This document shows, piece after piece, positions 1 through 8,592 of a DNA stretch of 64,000 nt. A program made the translations under genes and the position numbers. Position 1 is the stretch's first letter; each line of letters begins with the position of its first letter. Below the pieces are notes generated by a model that had not been told where the DNA came from, did not search any database, and saw only the letters and a list, made by a program, of their open reading frames with translations. Location: contig JBAZZU010000010.1 of assembly GCA_041658605.1 (NCBI GenBank), positions 1 to 64,000 of the forward strand. Reading direction: 5' to 3'. The stretch is from JBAZWE01 sp041658605 (GTDB lineage: Bacteria > Actinomycetota > Thermoleophilia > BMS3ABIN01).

Positions 1-28
1 GGAAGTGTCTGCAAAACCGCGTGAGCTG

Positions 29-1276
29 CTATAACCTTGTCTGTCCATTTCCACGAATGACGTACTTGGAACCCGTCATCTCCTCGATTCCCATCGGGCC
101 ACGCGGATAAACCCGGTCGGTGTTGATGCCGCTTGCCGGGCCGATGCCAAAGGGCAGGCCGTCGGTGAGGCGGGTGGAGGCGTTCCAGTAGGTAGCGGCG
201 CTGTCTATCAGCACCAGAAAGCGTTCAGCCTGGGCCCGGTCCTCGGTGACGATGGCGTCGGCCAGGCCCGAGTGATGGCGGCGTATGTGGGCGATCGCCT
301 CATCGAAACCCGGAACCACTTTGAGTGAGAGGATGAAGTCCAGGTATTCGGTGTCCCAGTCTTTCTCTGTGGCTTTGTTCCACTCAGGAACAATAGCACG
401 GGCCGCAGCGTCGGCGCGCACCTCGACGCCCGACTCCTTCAGCCTGGACGCCAGCGCGGGCAGAACTTTCAGGGCCGCGCTTTCGTCAACGAGCACCGTC
501 TCCACTGAATTGCATGTGCTGGGGCGGTTCGCCTTGGCGTTGTTTATTATTTCTATGGCCATGTCGGGGTCCGCGGAACTTTCAATATATACATGGCACA
601 GGCCCCGGTAATGCTTCATCACCGGTATTTTCGATTTTTCCATCACGGCGTTGATAAGCCTGTGGCTGCCGCGGGCGATGATGAGGTCGATCTGGCCGGT
701 AAGGCCCAGGAGTTCGTCGACTGCCGTTCTGTCGGTTGTCTCCACGAACTGGATGGCCCCGCCCGGCATACCCGCTCCCCTGCCGGCTTCTGCCATAAGC
801 CGTGCCAGCACACTGTTGGAGTGGATGGCCTCGGAGCCACCACGGAGGATTATCGCATTTCCGGCCTTGATGCAGAGGGCGGCAGTGTCGGTAGTGACGT
901 TCGGCCTTGCTTCGTAAACGATGCCGATGACGCCGATCGGTGTGCGTACGCGCGACATCTCCATGCCGTTTGACGCGGTCCATGCCTTGATGACCGTTCC
1001 AACCGGATCGTCGAGCGCCGCCACGTCCCGCAGGTTGCTTGCCATGAGCGATACGCGGGCCTTGTCCAGCATCAGGCGATCGATCATTGCGGCGGTCAGC
1101 CCTTTGGCCTTGCCGGCCTCGAGGTCCTTCGCGTTGGCTGCTTCGATATCACCAGGGTTGCTTTCCAGGGCGTCAGCCATGGCGAGCAGGGCGGTGTTTT
1201 TCACCTCGGTCGGCAGGACCGAGAGTTCGTATGACGCCGCCCGCGCGGCTTCTGCTTTTTCGGTTACCGTAGGCAT
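29..1276 (-). CDS. proA: gamma-glutamyl phosphate reductase
   Basis: Reduces gamma-glutamyl phosphate to glutamate semialdehyde with NADPH, the second step of proline synthesis in the cytoplasm. At 415 aa it is the usual family length. The aldehyde-dehydrogenase-like catalytic Cys is about residue 255 in RPSTCNSVET, and the glycine-rich AIILRGGSEA segment and C-terminal MGIEEMTGSKYV are typical. I chose the ATG at 1276 because AGGA lies six bases upstream; an in-frame GTG at 1294 would sit directly on its ribosome site. proB is not in the window. The gene diverges from the aldolase gene. Confidence 0.95.
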   Translation of the reverse strand: MPTVTEKAEAARAASYELSVLPTEVKNTALLAMADALESNPGDIEAANAKDLEAGKAKGLTAAMIDRLMLDKARVSLMASNLRDVAALDDPVGTVIKAWTASNGMEMSRVRTPIGVIGIVYEARPNVTTDTAALCIKAGNAIILRGGSEAIHSNSVLARLMAEAGRGAGMPGGAIQFVETTDRTAVDELLGLTGQIDLIIARGSHRLINAVMEKSKIPVMKHYRGLCHVYIESSADPDMAIEIINNAKANRPSTCNSVETVLVDESAALKVLPALASRLKESGVEVRADAAARAIVPEWNKATEKDWDTEYLDFILSLKVVPGFDEAIAHIRRHHSGLADAIVTEDRAQAERFLVLIDSAATYWNASTRLTDGLPFGIGPASGINTDRVYPRGPMGIEEMTGSKYVIRGNGQTRL

Positions 1277-1326
1277 CTTGATTCCTGGAAGCACTCCTTA
1301 TAGTTTATTATGCTCAGAACCTGCAT

Positions 1327-1332
1327 ATTATA
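1327..1332 (-). promoter_or_regulatory. possible -10 box of proA
   Basis: On the minus strand this reads TATAAT, about 50 bases upstream of the chosen proA start and inside the proA/aldolase divergent spacer. No convincing -35 box is found 17 bases further upstream, so this is weak. Confidence 0.3.
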
Positions 1333-1432
1333 TACGAAATGTTCGTAGGGTCGGCCGCTGCGTCTGATTTCAGGTTCGCGGCCGTCACCGGCAGGAAAAA
1401 ACCCTAATTTCCAAGGTGAAAGGAGCACGACC

Positions 1433-2401
1433 ATGGCTGATGCTGAAGATGTCATGATTCCGCTGGACGTCCCTACCGCAAAGAGGGGCGTATACACAGA
1501 CAATTTCAACCTGATGACGAAGTCGACGGGCAGGCTGATGCTTTTCGCGGGCGACCAGAAGGTCGAGCACATGAACAAGGACTTCGTCGGCAAGTACGAG
1601 CTTGGCGAGATCCCGGCCGACGACGCCGACCCCGAACACATGTTCAGGATCGCCAGCAAGGGCACTATCGGCGTATTCGCTACGCAGATCGGCATGATCG
1701 CCAGGTACGGTGCCGACTATGCGGATGTCCCCTATCTGGTAAAGCTCAACTCAAAGACCAACCTGGTCAAGACCGCGACGATGGATCCGATCAGCAACCT
1801 GTGGCTGGATGTCGACCGCGTCGCCGAGTTCGCGCAGGAGTCCGGCTTAAAGATTCCCGCTGTCGGCTACACGATCTATCTGGGCAGCACTTACGAGCCA
1901 CAGATGCTGACCCAGGCCGCGAAGCTGGTAAACGACGCGCACCGCCACGGCATGCTGACCGTTCTCTGGATATACCCGCGCGGCAAGGACGTCGCCGATG
2001 AAATGGATCCGCACCTGATCGCCGGCGCCTGTGGCGTCGCGCTCACGCTGGGCTCCGACTTCGTCAAGGTCAACTACCCGAAGGCCGAAGGCCAGGAGTC
2101 GCACGAGATCTTCAAGGAAGCCGTCGCGGCGGCCGGCAGGACCCACGTGGTCGCGGCCGGCGGCTCGTCTACCGACGCCAATGTCTTCCTGCAGCGCCTC
2201 CACGACCAGATACACGTGAGCGGAGCGATCGGTAACGCGACCGGCAGGAACATCCACCAGAAACCGCTTGACGAGGCTGTTCGCATGTGTGACGCCATCT
2301 CTGCTATCACGCTGGCCGACATGTCTGTGGAAGAGGCCGAGAACATCTACAACGGGAACAAGTGCCTGGTGCAGGATGCGTCTGCGTGGAGCATCGCGTA
2401 G
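1433..2401 (+). CDS. class I fructose-bisphosphate aldolase (DhnA/DeoC-LacD type)
   Basis: Probably cleaves fructose 1,6-bisphosphate to the two triose phosphates through a Schiff base, without metal. The 322-aa protein has the TIM-barrel pattern of the archaeal-type/DhnA class I aldolases: an early GDQKVEHMN motif, a central SDFVKVNYPK containing the likely Schiff-base lysine, and AAGGSSTDANVFLQ near the phosphate-binding end. The ATG has a strong AAAGGAG eight bases upstream. Exact substrate (FBP or a related sugar phosphate) is inferred from family resemblance. It starts a plus-strand run with the amidohydrolase, larB and the RsbRD-like gene. Confidence 0.8.
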   Translation: MADAEDVMIPLDVPTAKRGVYTDNFNLMTKSTGRLMLFAGDQKVEHMNKDFVGKYELGEIPADDADPEHMFRIASKGTIGVFATQIGMIARYGADYADVPYLVKLNSKTNLVKTATMDPISNLWLDVDRVAEFAQESGLKIPAVGYTIYLGSTYEPQMLTQAAKLVNDAHRHGMLTVLWIYPRGKDVADEMDPHLIAGACGVALTLGSDFVKVNYPKAEGQESHEIFKEAVAAAGRTHVVAAGGSSTDANVFLQRLHDQIHVSGAIGNATGRNIHQKPLDEAVRMCDAISAITLADMSVEEAENIYNGNKCLVQDASAWSIA

Positions 2402-2431
2402 CGAAACAGGGGCGTTTCCCATTATACTGGC

Positions 2432-3280
2432 GTGGTGATCATTGATTTCCACACCCATATATTTCCACCCGACGTAGTCTCGAATCGCGGGGCGTACCTG
2501 GCTCAGGAGGAGTGGTTCGCCCATCTCTACAGTTCAGAGAACGCGCGCCTGGCGACCGCGGGCAATCTTGTCGAAGAGATGGACCGCTGCGGGATCGACA
2601 GGGCTGTCGTCTGCGGTTTTGCCTGGAACAGCTTCGGTCTGTATGTGGAGACTAATTCCTATATCGCTGACGCCGTGTCCCGTTTTCCGGAACGCCTGGT
2701 TGGTTTCGCAAACATACCGCCACTGCACCCGAAGGCCACCGCGGAGCTCGAACGCTGCCTTGACCTGGGGCTCAAGGGCATTGGCGAACTCAAACCTGAC
2801 GGCCAGGGCTTTGACCTTGCGGATGAAAGCGGCATGCAACCCCTGACGGCGTTTGCTGCTGAAAACGGGGTGCCGCTGCTCGTACACCTGAGCGAACCGG
2901 TGGGGCATACGTACCCCGGCAAGGGTCGCACCAGCCCTCGCAAGGGATACGAGTTTGCCTTGCAGCACCCCGGCCTGAAGCTGGTCTATGCGCACTGGGG
3001 CGGAGGCCTTCCTTTCTATGAGCTGATGCCCGACGTCAGGAAGGCGCTAACCAACGTTTATTACGACTGCTCCGCCAGCCCGTTTCTTTACGAGTCCCGG
3101 ATATACAGGACAGCGATCGATTCTGTCGGCTACCGGAAAATCTTCTTTGGCAGCGACTTCCCCCTCATCTCTCCGGAGCGTTATGTGAAGGAGTTCGATG
3201 AGGCCGGCTTAAGCGTGGACGAACGCGAAGCCATTATGGGAGGCAACGCCTGCTCGTTTCTGGATAAGGTGTGCTCATGA
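2432..3280 (+). CDS. amidohydrolase family 2 metal-dependent hydrolase
   Basis: A 282-aa TIM-barrel hydrolase or decarboxylase of the amidohydrolase-2 group. Visible metal-site motifs are the N-terminal DFHTHIFPP, LVHLSEP, YAHWGGGLPFYE and the late FGSDFPL aspartate. GTG start; no clear ribosome site. The substrate cannot be read from sequence; relatives include ACMSD-like decarboxylases and uncharacterised hydrolases. Its stop overlaps the larB start by ATGA, so the two are probably translationally coupled. Confidence 0.75.
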   Translation: MVIIDFHTHIFPPDVVSNRGAYLAQEEWFAHLYSSENARLATAGNLVEEMDRCGIDRAVVCGFAWNSFGLYVETNSYIADAVSRFPERLVGFANIPPLHPKATAELERCLDLGLKGIGELKPDGQGFDLADESGMQPLTAFAAENGVPLLVHLSEPVGHTYPGKGRTSPRKGYEFALQHPGLKLVYAHWGGGLPFYELMPDVRKALTNVYYDCSASPFLYESRIYRTAIDSVGYRKIFFGSDFPLISPERYVKEFDEAGLSVDEREAIMGGNACSFLDKVCS

Positions 3281-4062
3281 ACCTGCGTGAGACCCTGGAG
3301 CTGCTGGCCGGTGGCAAGCTCAGCGTAGACGAGGCACAGTCAAAACTGTCCCTGGCGGGAATCGCCGCCGTGTCCGACTTCGCCCGCCTCGACCTCGACC
3401 GTCATGCGAGAAAAGGCGTGCCGGAAGTAATCTATGCTCCCGGGAAAACCGACAATCAACTTCTGGAGATCTGCTCCGAGATGCTGAAGCAGTCGGGGCG
3501 CGCCATTGCAAGCGGCGTCAACACCGGGCAGAGGCAGCTCATAAACCAGGAATTTGCCGGGCTTGTGCGGGAAGCAGACGAGGAATCACGGATGGTCGTG
3601 ATTCACCGAAACGGCTACAATCTGCAGCAAACCGGGGGCAAGGTCGGCATCCTTTCCGCCGGCACCGCCGACATCCCTGTATCCGGGCAGGCGCGGGTGG
3701 TCGCGGAGGAAATGGGCTGCGAGGTAATCAGTTCATACGACGTCGGCGTGGCCGGAGTCCACCGATTGGTGGATCCACTACGCCGGATGATAGAGGCTCG
3801 GGTTTCCGTGATCATTGTTGCCGCCGGCATGGAAGGCGCACTGCCTTCGGTGGTAGCAGGGCTGGTGCCGGTGCCGGTGATCGGCCTGCCGACCTCGACC
3901 GGCTACGGACTTGGCGGCGGCGGCATAACCGCCCTTCTCAGCATGTTGCAGAGCTGCTGTCCCGGCCTTGTCGCCGTCAATATCGATAACGGTGTTGGCG
4001 CTGGAGCGACGGCCGCGCTTATCGCCAACCAGGTCGCGGCCAGCGAGTCTCGCGGCAGATAA
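3277..4062 (+). CDS. larB: pyridinium-3,5-biscarboxylic acid mononucleotide synthase
   Basis: LarB carboxylates and hydrolyses nicotinic acid adenine dinucleotide at the first step of nickel-pincer nucleotide synthesis, the cofactor of lactate racemase and related enzymes. The 261-aa protein has the LarB N-terminal region and a C-terminal PurE-like domain with ILSAGTADIPV, SYDVGVAGVHRL, VAAGMEGALPSVVAGL and LPTSTGYG. I chose the ATG at 3277 (AAGGTG six bases upstream, ATGA overlap with the amidohydrolase) over an in-frame GTG at 3271. larA, larC and larE are not in the window. Confidence 0.9.
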   Translation: MNLRETLELLAGGKLSVDEAQSKLSLAGIAAVSDFARLDLDRHARKGVPEVIYAPGKTDNQLLEICSEMLKQSGRAIASGVNTGQRQLINQEFAGLVREADEESRMVVIHRNGYNLQQTGGKVGILSAGTADIPVSGQARVVAEEMGCEVISSYDVGVAGVHRLVDPLRRMIEARVSVIIVAAGMEGALPSVVAGLVPVPVIGLPTSTGYGLGGGGITALLSMLQSCCPGLVAVNIDNGVGAGATAALIANQVAASESRGR

Positions 4063-4135
4063 AAACAGCATGAGTTCCAGAATCCCCGTTTATCACCGAT
4101 ATAAAGAGCAGTTCGACAAACCCGGAGGGTCCTCA

Positions 4136-4621
4136 GTGCTTACGCATTCGCTGGCAAAATCCATAAGAATGAATCACGAAGAAGTTTTACGGCGCTGGCT
4201 GGAAAACCTGCACGGCCATATTGCTGATGATTTTGAGCAGATGCTTCTAACCCCCATGGGAAATGGTGTAGCCACCAAGCTGCTGGGTTACGCGGTGGAT
4301 TATCTCGAGGCAGAAGATTACCAGCGGAACGAGGTCCTGCACAGTGTCTGGAGCGCGGCCCGCGAGGCGTCTTTTCGCCGCGCCGCCGTGGGTTATGGCC
4401 TGCAGGATATCGTTACAACGGCCCTTGCCTTCCGCAACGCGCTTCAGGAGACGTTGCTCAACAATGTGACCCCCTCGGACTCCACGGAGGAACGCAAGCT
4501 GCTGGAGGGAATTATGGCAATCAACCGGATCGGTGATTCGATGGTATCGGGTGAAATAGCGGGCTACTTCAGTTATCAGGGTTTTCATGAAGACCAGGCA
4601 GGGGAACGCGAATCAGCCTGA
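4136..4621 (+). CDS. RsbRD N-terminal-like helical protein
   Basis: A 161-aa mostly helical protein resembling the N-terminal domain of RsbR/RsbRD stressosome co-antagonists (LAKSI..HEEVLRRWLENL, then amphipathic helices), here standing alone without a STAS domain. The start is a choice: GTG at 4136 has GGAGG eight bases upstream, while an ATG at 4070 would add 22 residues but lacks a ribosome site. It lies about 70 bases after larB and ends in a terminator hairpin. Function is inferred from weak pattern resemblance. Confidence 0.55.
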   Translation: MLTHSLAKSIRMNHEEVLRRWLENLHGHIADDFEQMLLTPMGNGVATKLLGYAVDYLEAEDYQRNEVLHSVWSAAREASFRRAAVGYGLQDIVTTALAFRNALQETLLNNVTPSDSTEERKLLEGIMAINRIGDSMVSGEIAGYFSYQGFHEDQAGERESA

Positions 4622-4642
4622 GGCCGCGTGTGGCCTGTTTTT
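4621..4642 (+). terminator. Rho-independent terminator after the larB run
   Basis: AGGCC and GGCCT form a five-base-pair stem with a GCGTGT loop, followed by GTTTTT. It overlaps the last base of the RsbRD-like gene. It works only on the plus strand; the minus-strand side has no T run for accA. Confidence 0.6.
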
Positions 4643-4651
4643 AACCGCGCG

Positions 4652-5641
4652 CTAGAAAAGTGTTAGTCCGTTTTCCCTCCAGACTCCCATCTGCCTGAAT
4701 TTTTCCGACCGTTCCTTTTTCCTGACCTGCGGGCTGATTTCGTCGAGCTCGCGCAGATTATCCTCCAGGGCCTCCTTGAGAATACGTGCCGCGGCGGAAT
4801 GGTCGCGGTGTGCGCCTCCTCTCGGCTCCGGCAATACTTCGTCGATAACGCCAAGCTCGAAGAGTTCCGAGGAAGTCATCCGCAACGTCTGCGCCGCAAG
4901 ATGAGCCTCCGAGGAATCCTTCCAGAGAAGAGCTGCGCATGATTCGGGTGAGATAACTGAATAGATCGAGTTCTCCATCATCAGCACGCGGTCGGCGAGC
5001 GCGAGGGCGAGCGCCCCGCCGCTTCCTCCCTCACCGATAATTACAGCCACAGTGGGCACGCTTAGCCTGGCCATGCACAGGAGGGACCCCGAAATTGCTC
5101 CAGCCTGGCCGCGGTCTTCCGCATCAGCGCCGGGGAAAGCTCCCGGTGTGTCGATCAGCGTCAGTACGGGGATGCCGAACTTGTCGGCCATGCGCATCAG
5201 GCGCTGGGCCTTCCGGTATCCCTCCGGGCGAGCCATGCCGAAGCTGCGCCTGGTACGGGCAGGCAGGTCCCGGCCTTTCTGGTGGCCGATCACCATGAGT
5301 GTACGCCCATGGTAGGCGGCGAGGCCCGAGACGATCGCGGGATCGTCGCCAAAGCAGCGGTCGCCGCGCAGCTCGGTGAAGCCTGCGAACATGTGTTCGA
5401 TATAGTCAAGGGTATAGGGACGCTTCGGATGACGGGCCAGCTCGACCTTTTCCCAGACTGCCTTGTCCAGATGACGCCCGTGGCTCAATTCCCTGAGCCG
5501 CTGGCTGATCTTTGCTACCTCATCTTTTAAATGAACGCCAGGAAGCGTTGGCAAACGCTTTAATTCGGCCAAGCGCTTGCGCAAACGTCCCTCCTCCTCG
5601 TGCAGGGCGCGCTTCTTCCTCCCAAAGGGGTTGGAGGGCAC
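4652..5641 (-). CDS. accA: acetyl-CoA carboxylase carboxyltransferase subunit alpha
   Basis: With AccD it moves the carboxyl group from biotin carrier protein to acetyl-CoA, giving malonyl-CoA for fatty-acid synthesis. The 329-aa protein carries the AccA N-terminal helical region, ELARHPKRPYTLDYI, GHQKGRD, TLIDTPGAFPGADAE and GEGGSGGALAL. GTG at 5641 is eight bases after AAGGAGG; another GTG at 5650 abuts that site. The gene begins about 120 bases inside accD. It is the last gene of the minus-strand block from dnaA. Confidence 0.95.
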   Translation of the reverse strand: MPSNPFGRKKRALHEEEGRLRKRLAELKRLPTLPGVHLKDEVAKISQRLRELSHGRHLDKAVWEKVELARHPKRPYTLDYIEHMFAGFTELRGDRCFGDDPAIVSGLAAYHGRTLMVIGHQKGRDLPARTRRSFGMARPEGYRKAQRLMRMADKFGIPVLTLIDTPGAFPGADAEDRGQAGAISGSLLCMARLSVPTVAVIIGEGGSGGALALALADRVLMMENSIYSVISPESCAALLWKDSSEAHLAAQTLRMTSSELFELGVIDEVLPEPRGGAHRDHSAAARILKEALEDNLRELDEISPQVRKKERSEKFRQMGVWRENGLTLF

Positions 5642-6479
5642 AGGCAACACCTCCTTCCAGCATGCCGAGTATCTGAACCAGCCGGCTTTTAAGTTCCGGC
5701 CTGGCTATTATCATGTCTATCTGGCCATGGGCGAGATTGGACTCGGCCAGGCCAAAATCTGCGGCCAGTTTTTCCTTGAGAGTCTGTTCGATAATCCTTG
5801 GTCCCGAAAAACAAAGCAGCGCTCCGGGCTCGGAAATGATAACGTCGGCAAGTGTCGCAAAGCTGGCCATGACACCGCCGGTGGTGGGATTGGTGAGAAC
5901 GGTCACAAACGGCACCGGCGCCTCGCCGAGCATATCGACGGCGCAGGTGGTCTTCGCCATCTGCATCAGGGAAAGTATGCCTTCCTGCATACGGGCGCCG
6001 CCCGATGCGCAGACAACGACGAGAGGATAGCGGGTTTCGATGGCGGTCTCGGCCGCCCGCCAGAACATCTCTCCCACAACGCTGCCCATGCTGCCCCCCA
6101 GAAAGGAGAAGTCCATAACTGCAAGGACAACATCCATCTTGTGGATCCTGGCCGTCCCGATCCTGATGGCCTCTGAAAAGCCGGTCGCGAACTCGGCTTC
6201 CTCTATTCGTTCGGGGTAAGGGCGCAGGTCGAAAAAATCCAGCGGGTCGGCTGAGCGCAGGTTCCCCGCCATCTCATTCCAGGTGCCGGCGTCAACCAGC
6301 TGGGCGATGCGCTCTGATGCGTTCAGGCGAAAGTGGTGGCCACAGTGATAGCAGACCTTGAGGTTGGCTTCCAGCTCGCCGACGTCGAGAAGCTGCTTGC
6401 ATGAAGGGCAGCTCTCGGCTCCAGGCAGATCGGTGCTGCCGTTTCGGCGGCTGATATCCACAGACACTTGCTGAGCCAC
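5520..6479 (-). CDS. accD: acetyl-CoA carboxylase carboxyltransferase subunit beta
   Basis: Partner of AccA in the carboxyltransferase. The 319-aa protein has the N-terminal zinc ribbon with cysteines 24, 27, 43 and 46, then the crotonase-like core (FSFLGGSMGSVVGE, CASGGARMQEG, TNPTTGGVMAS). GTG start with AGGAGG six bases upstream, nine bases after fabF. The last 40 residues are basic, not conserved in pattern, and encoded in the overlap with accA. Confidence 0.95.
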   Translation of the reverse strand: MAQQVSVDISRRNGSTDLPGAESCPSCKQLLDVGELEANLKVCYHCGHHFRLNASERIAQLVDAGTWNEMAGNLRSADPLDFFDLRPYPERIEEAEFATGFSEAIRIGTARIHKMDVVLAVMDFSFLGGSMGSVVGEMFWRAAETAIETRYPLVVVCASGGARMQEGILSLMQMAKTTCAVDMLGEAPVPFVTVLTNPTTGGVMASFATLADVIISEPGALLCFSGPRIIEQTLKEKLAADFGLAESNLAHGQIDMIIARPELKSRLVQILGMLEGGVACALQPLWEEEARPARGGGTFAQALGRIKAFANASWRSFKR

Positions 6480-6488
6480 TTCAGCCTC

Positions 6489-7721
6489 CTAGACGGCCTG
6501 GAATACCAGGGTGACGTTGTGGCCGCCAAAACCAAAGGAGTTGGATACGGCCACCCGAACCTCCTGCATTCGCGCCTTGTTGGGCACGTAGTCCAGATCA
6601 CACGCCGGGTCAGCGTTTTCAAGGTTTATGGTCGGTGGAATGCCGCCCCGGTCGATAGCCAGTACGCAGGCAGCTGACTCGAGCGCACCCGATGCACCCA
6701 GACAGTGTCCTATCATCGACTTGGTTGAGCTTATGGCCACACTGCCGGCTCGTTCACCCAGCGCTATCTTGATAACCCTGGTCTCGATTTCGTCGCCGAG
6801 GGGAGTCGAGGTTCCATGTGCGTTTATGTAGTCGACAACCGCGGGGCTGATGCCCGCTTCGGCAAACGCCGCCGACATGGCGCGCGCCTGATTGTGGCCG
6901 GATGGTTCCGGAGCGCTGATATGATAGGCGTCTGAACTCATGCCATAACCGCTGATCTCTGCATAAATCTTTGCGCCCCGGGCATGCGCGCGCTCAAACT
7001 CCTCGAGGATCAGGATGGCGGAGCCTTCGCCCATGACAAAACCGTCGCGGTCGCGGTCGAAGGGACGGCTGGCGCGCTCCGGTTCCTCGTTCCTTTCCGA
7101 AAGCGCGCGCATGGCGGCAAACGATGAGATCCCGACCGGGGTTATCGTTGCCTCGCATCCTCCCGCCAGCATGACATCCGCCGCGCCCCGCTTGATAAGC
7201 TCAAAAGCGTCTCCGACGGCATTGCTCGCCGACGAGCAGGCCGTGCAGACGGTGCTGAGCGGACCCCTTGTGCCCAGCACTATGGAAACCTGGGCCGATG
7301 CCATGTTGACAATCTGCATTGGTATGAAGAGGGGGCTGATGCGGTCCGGCCCCTTTTTCAGCAGAACCTCGGTCTCCCGTTCAAAAGTCTTCAGTCCGCC
7401 GATGCCGCTCGATACCATTACTCCTATGTTCTCCGGGTCGGCGGCTATGTCCAGTGCGCCGTCCTCGACGGCAAGCTTGGCCGCCGCCACCGAGAACTGG
7501 GCGAAACGGTCCATGCGGCGGGCGCTCTTTTTATCGACATATTCCGTCGGGTCGAAGTCCTTGACCTCGGCGGCAAACCTGACCCGGTAGCCGGTCGTAT
7601 CAAACTGGGTTATCGGGCCCATGCCGGACACTCCGGCCATCAGGGCCTGCCAGTAATCCTCAACGCCGGTTCCCACCGGTGAGATTACCCCGATTCCCGT
7701 GACAACAACGCGGCGGCTCAT
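6489..7721 (-). CDS. fabF: beta-ketoacyl-ACP synthase II
   Basis: Elongating condensing enzyme of type II fatty-acid synthesis. The 410-aa protein has the nucleophile Cys162 in TACSSA and the two histidines in NAHGTSTPLGD and GHCLGASGALE, the Cys-His-His triad of FabF/FabB. Its ATG overlaps the fabG stop (ATGA). acpP, which commonly sits between fabG and fabF, is not there. Confidence 0.96.
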   Translation of the reverse strand: MSRRVVVTGIGVISPVGTGVEDYWQALMAGVSGMGPITQFDTTGYRVRFAAEVKDFDPTEYVDKKSARRMDRFAQFSVAAAKLAVEDGALDIAADPENIGVMVSSGIGGLKTFERETEVLLKKGPDRISPLFIPMQIVNMASAQVSIVLGTRGPLSTVCTACSSASNAVGDAFELIKRGAADVMLAGGCEATITPVGISSFAAMRALSERNEEPERASRPFDRDRDGFVMGEGSAILILEEFERAHARGAKIYAEISGYGMSSDAYHISAPEPSGHNQARAMSAAFAEAGISPAVVDYINAHGTSTPLGDEIETRVIKIALGERAGSVAISSTKSMIGHCLGASGALESAACVLAIDRGGIPPTINLENADPACDLDYVPNKARMQEVRVAVSNSFGFGGHNVTLVFQAV

Positions 7722-8482
7722 ATGCCCACGCCCCCGTCGACGGGAATCACGGCGCCGGTAATATAGCCGGCCGCAGGCGAAGCAAGGAAAGCGATGACGC
7801 TGGCGATCTCTTCTGGTGTCGCCAGTCTTCCCAGTGGTGTGTTTTCGAGTATTCTGTCCTTCATTTCATCAGGCAACCCGGAGGTCATGTCGGTTACCAC
7901 ATACCCGGGAGCGACGGCGTTTACCCGTACGCCCCGCGGTCCCAGTTCACGGGCCAGCGACTTGGTGAAGCCTATCAGCCCGGCCTTGGCGGCGGCGTAA
8001 TTGGCCTGGCCGGCATTGCCACGCCGGCCGATGACGCTCGAAACATTGATTATGGACCCGCCGCGAGCCTTCATCATGCCGCGGGCGACCGCCTTGCTGC
8101 AAAGGAACGCTCCCCTGAGGCTAGTGGCGATCACGTCGTCAAAATCTTCCTCGCTCATGCGCATGGTCAGGGTATCCCGGGTTATTCCGGCGTTGTTTAC
8201 TAGGATGGAGATCCGCCCAAGGGCTTCTTCGGCCTGTTCTATCATGGCATTGGCCTGAGCCGCGTCAGCTACGTCGCCCTGTACCGTGATCAGCTTTACG
8301 CCGGTGCTGCCAAGGCTGTCGGCCAAAGCCGCTGCGGCCTTGCGGCTGTGCTGATAATTGATGGCCACGGACGCACCCGCATTGGCGAGCGCGATCACGG
8401 TAGCGCGCCCGATACCTCGCGCTCCGCCTGTCACCAGGGCTACCTGCCCGGCCAGACTATAACCTGTGTTGTCTACTGTCAT
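7718..8482 (-). CDS. fabG: 3-oxoacyl-ACP reductase
   Basis: NADPH-dependent reduction of beta-ketoacyl-ACP. This short-chain dehydrogenase of 254 aa has the Rossmann TGGARGIG motif, NNAGITRD, the Ser of NVSSVIGRRG and the YAAAK catalytic pair. I chose ATG 8482 (AGGAG three bases upstream) because the open frame extending to 8545 adds a nonconserved tail. Confidence 0.95.
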   Translation of the reverse strand: MTVDNTGYSLAGQVALVTGGARGIGRATVIALANAGASVAINYQHSRKAAAALADSLGSTGVKLITVQGDVADAAQANAMIEQAEEALGRISILVNNAGITRDTLTMRMSEEDFDDVIATSLRGAFLCSKAVARGMMKARGGSIINVSSVIGRRGNAGQANYAAAKAGLIGFTKSLARELGPRGVRVNAVAPGYVVTDMTSGLPDEMKDRILENTPLGRLATPEEIASVIAFLASPAAGYITGAVIPVDGGVGI

Positions 8483-8592
8483 ATGCTCCTGCCCGCGTCC
8501 CGGAAAATGCCGCCTTTCCGTCTTTTCGGAATAACCTGTTTTCAAATGCGGGTCGTGTCCCGTTAATAAATTTCTTGCGGCACTGTGCCGGC

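Noticed and set aside
1352..1386. CGGCCG inverted pair before the aldolase gene
   Set aside because: Short, self-complementary words with a long loop in GC-rich DNA; not convincing as a hairpin or operator.
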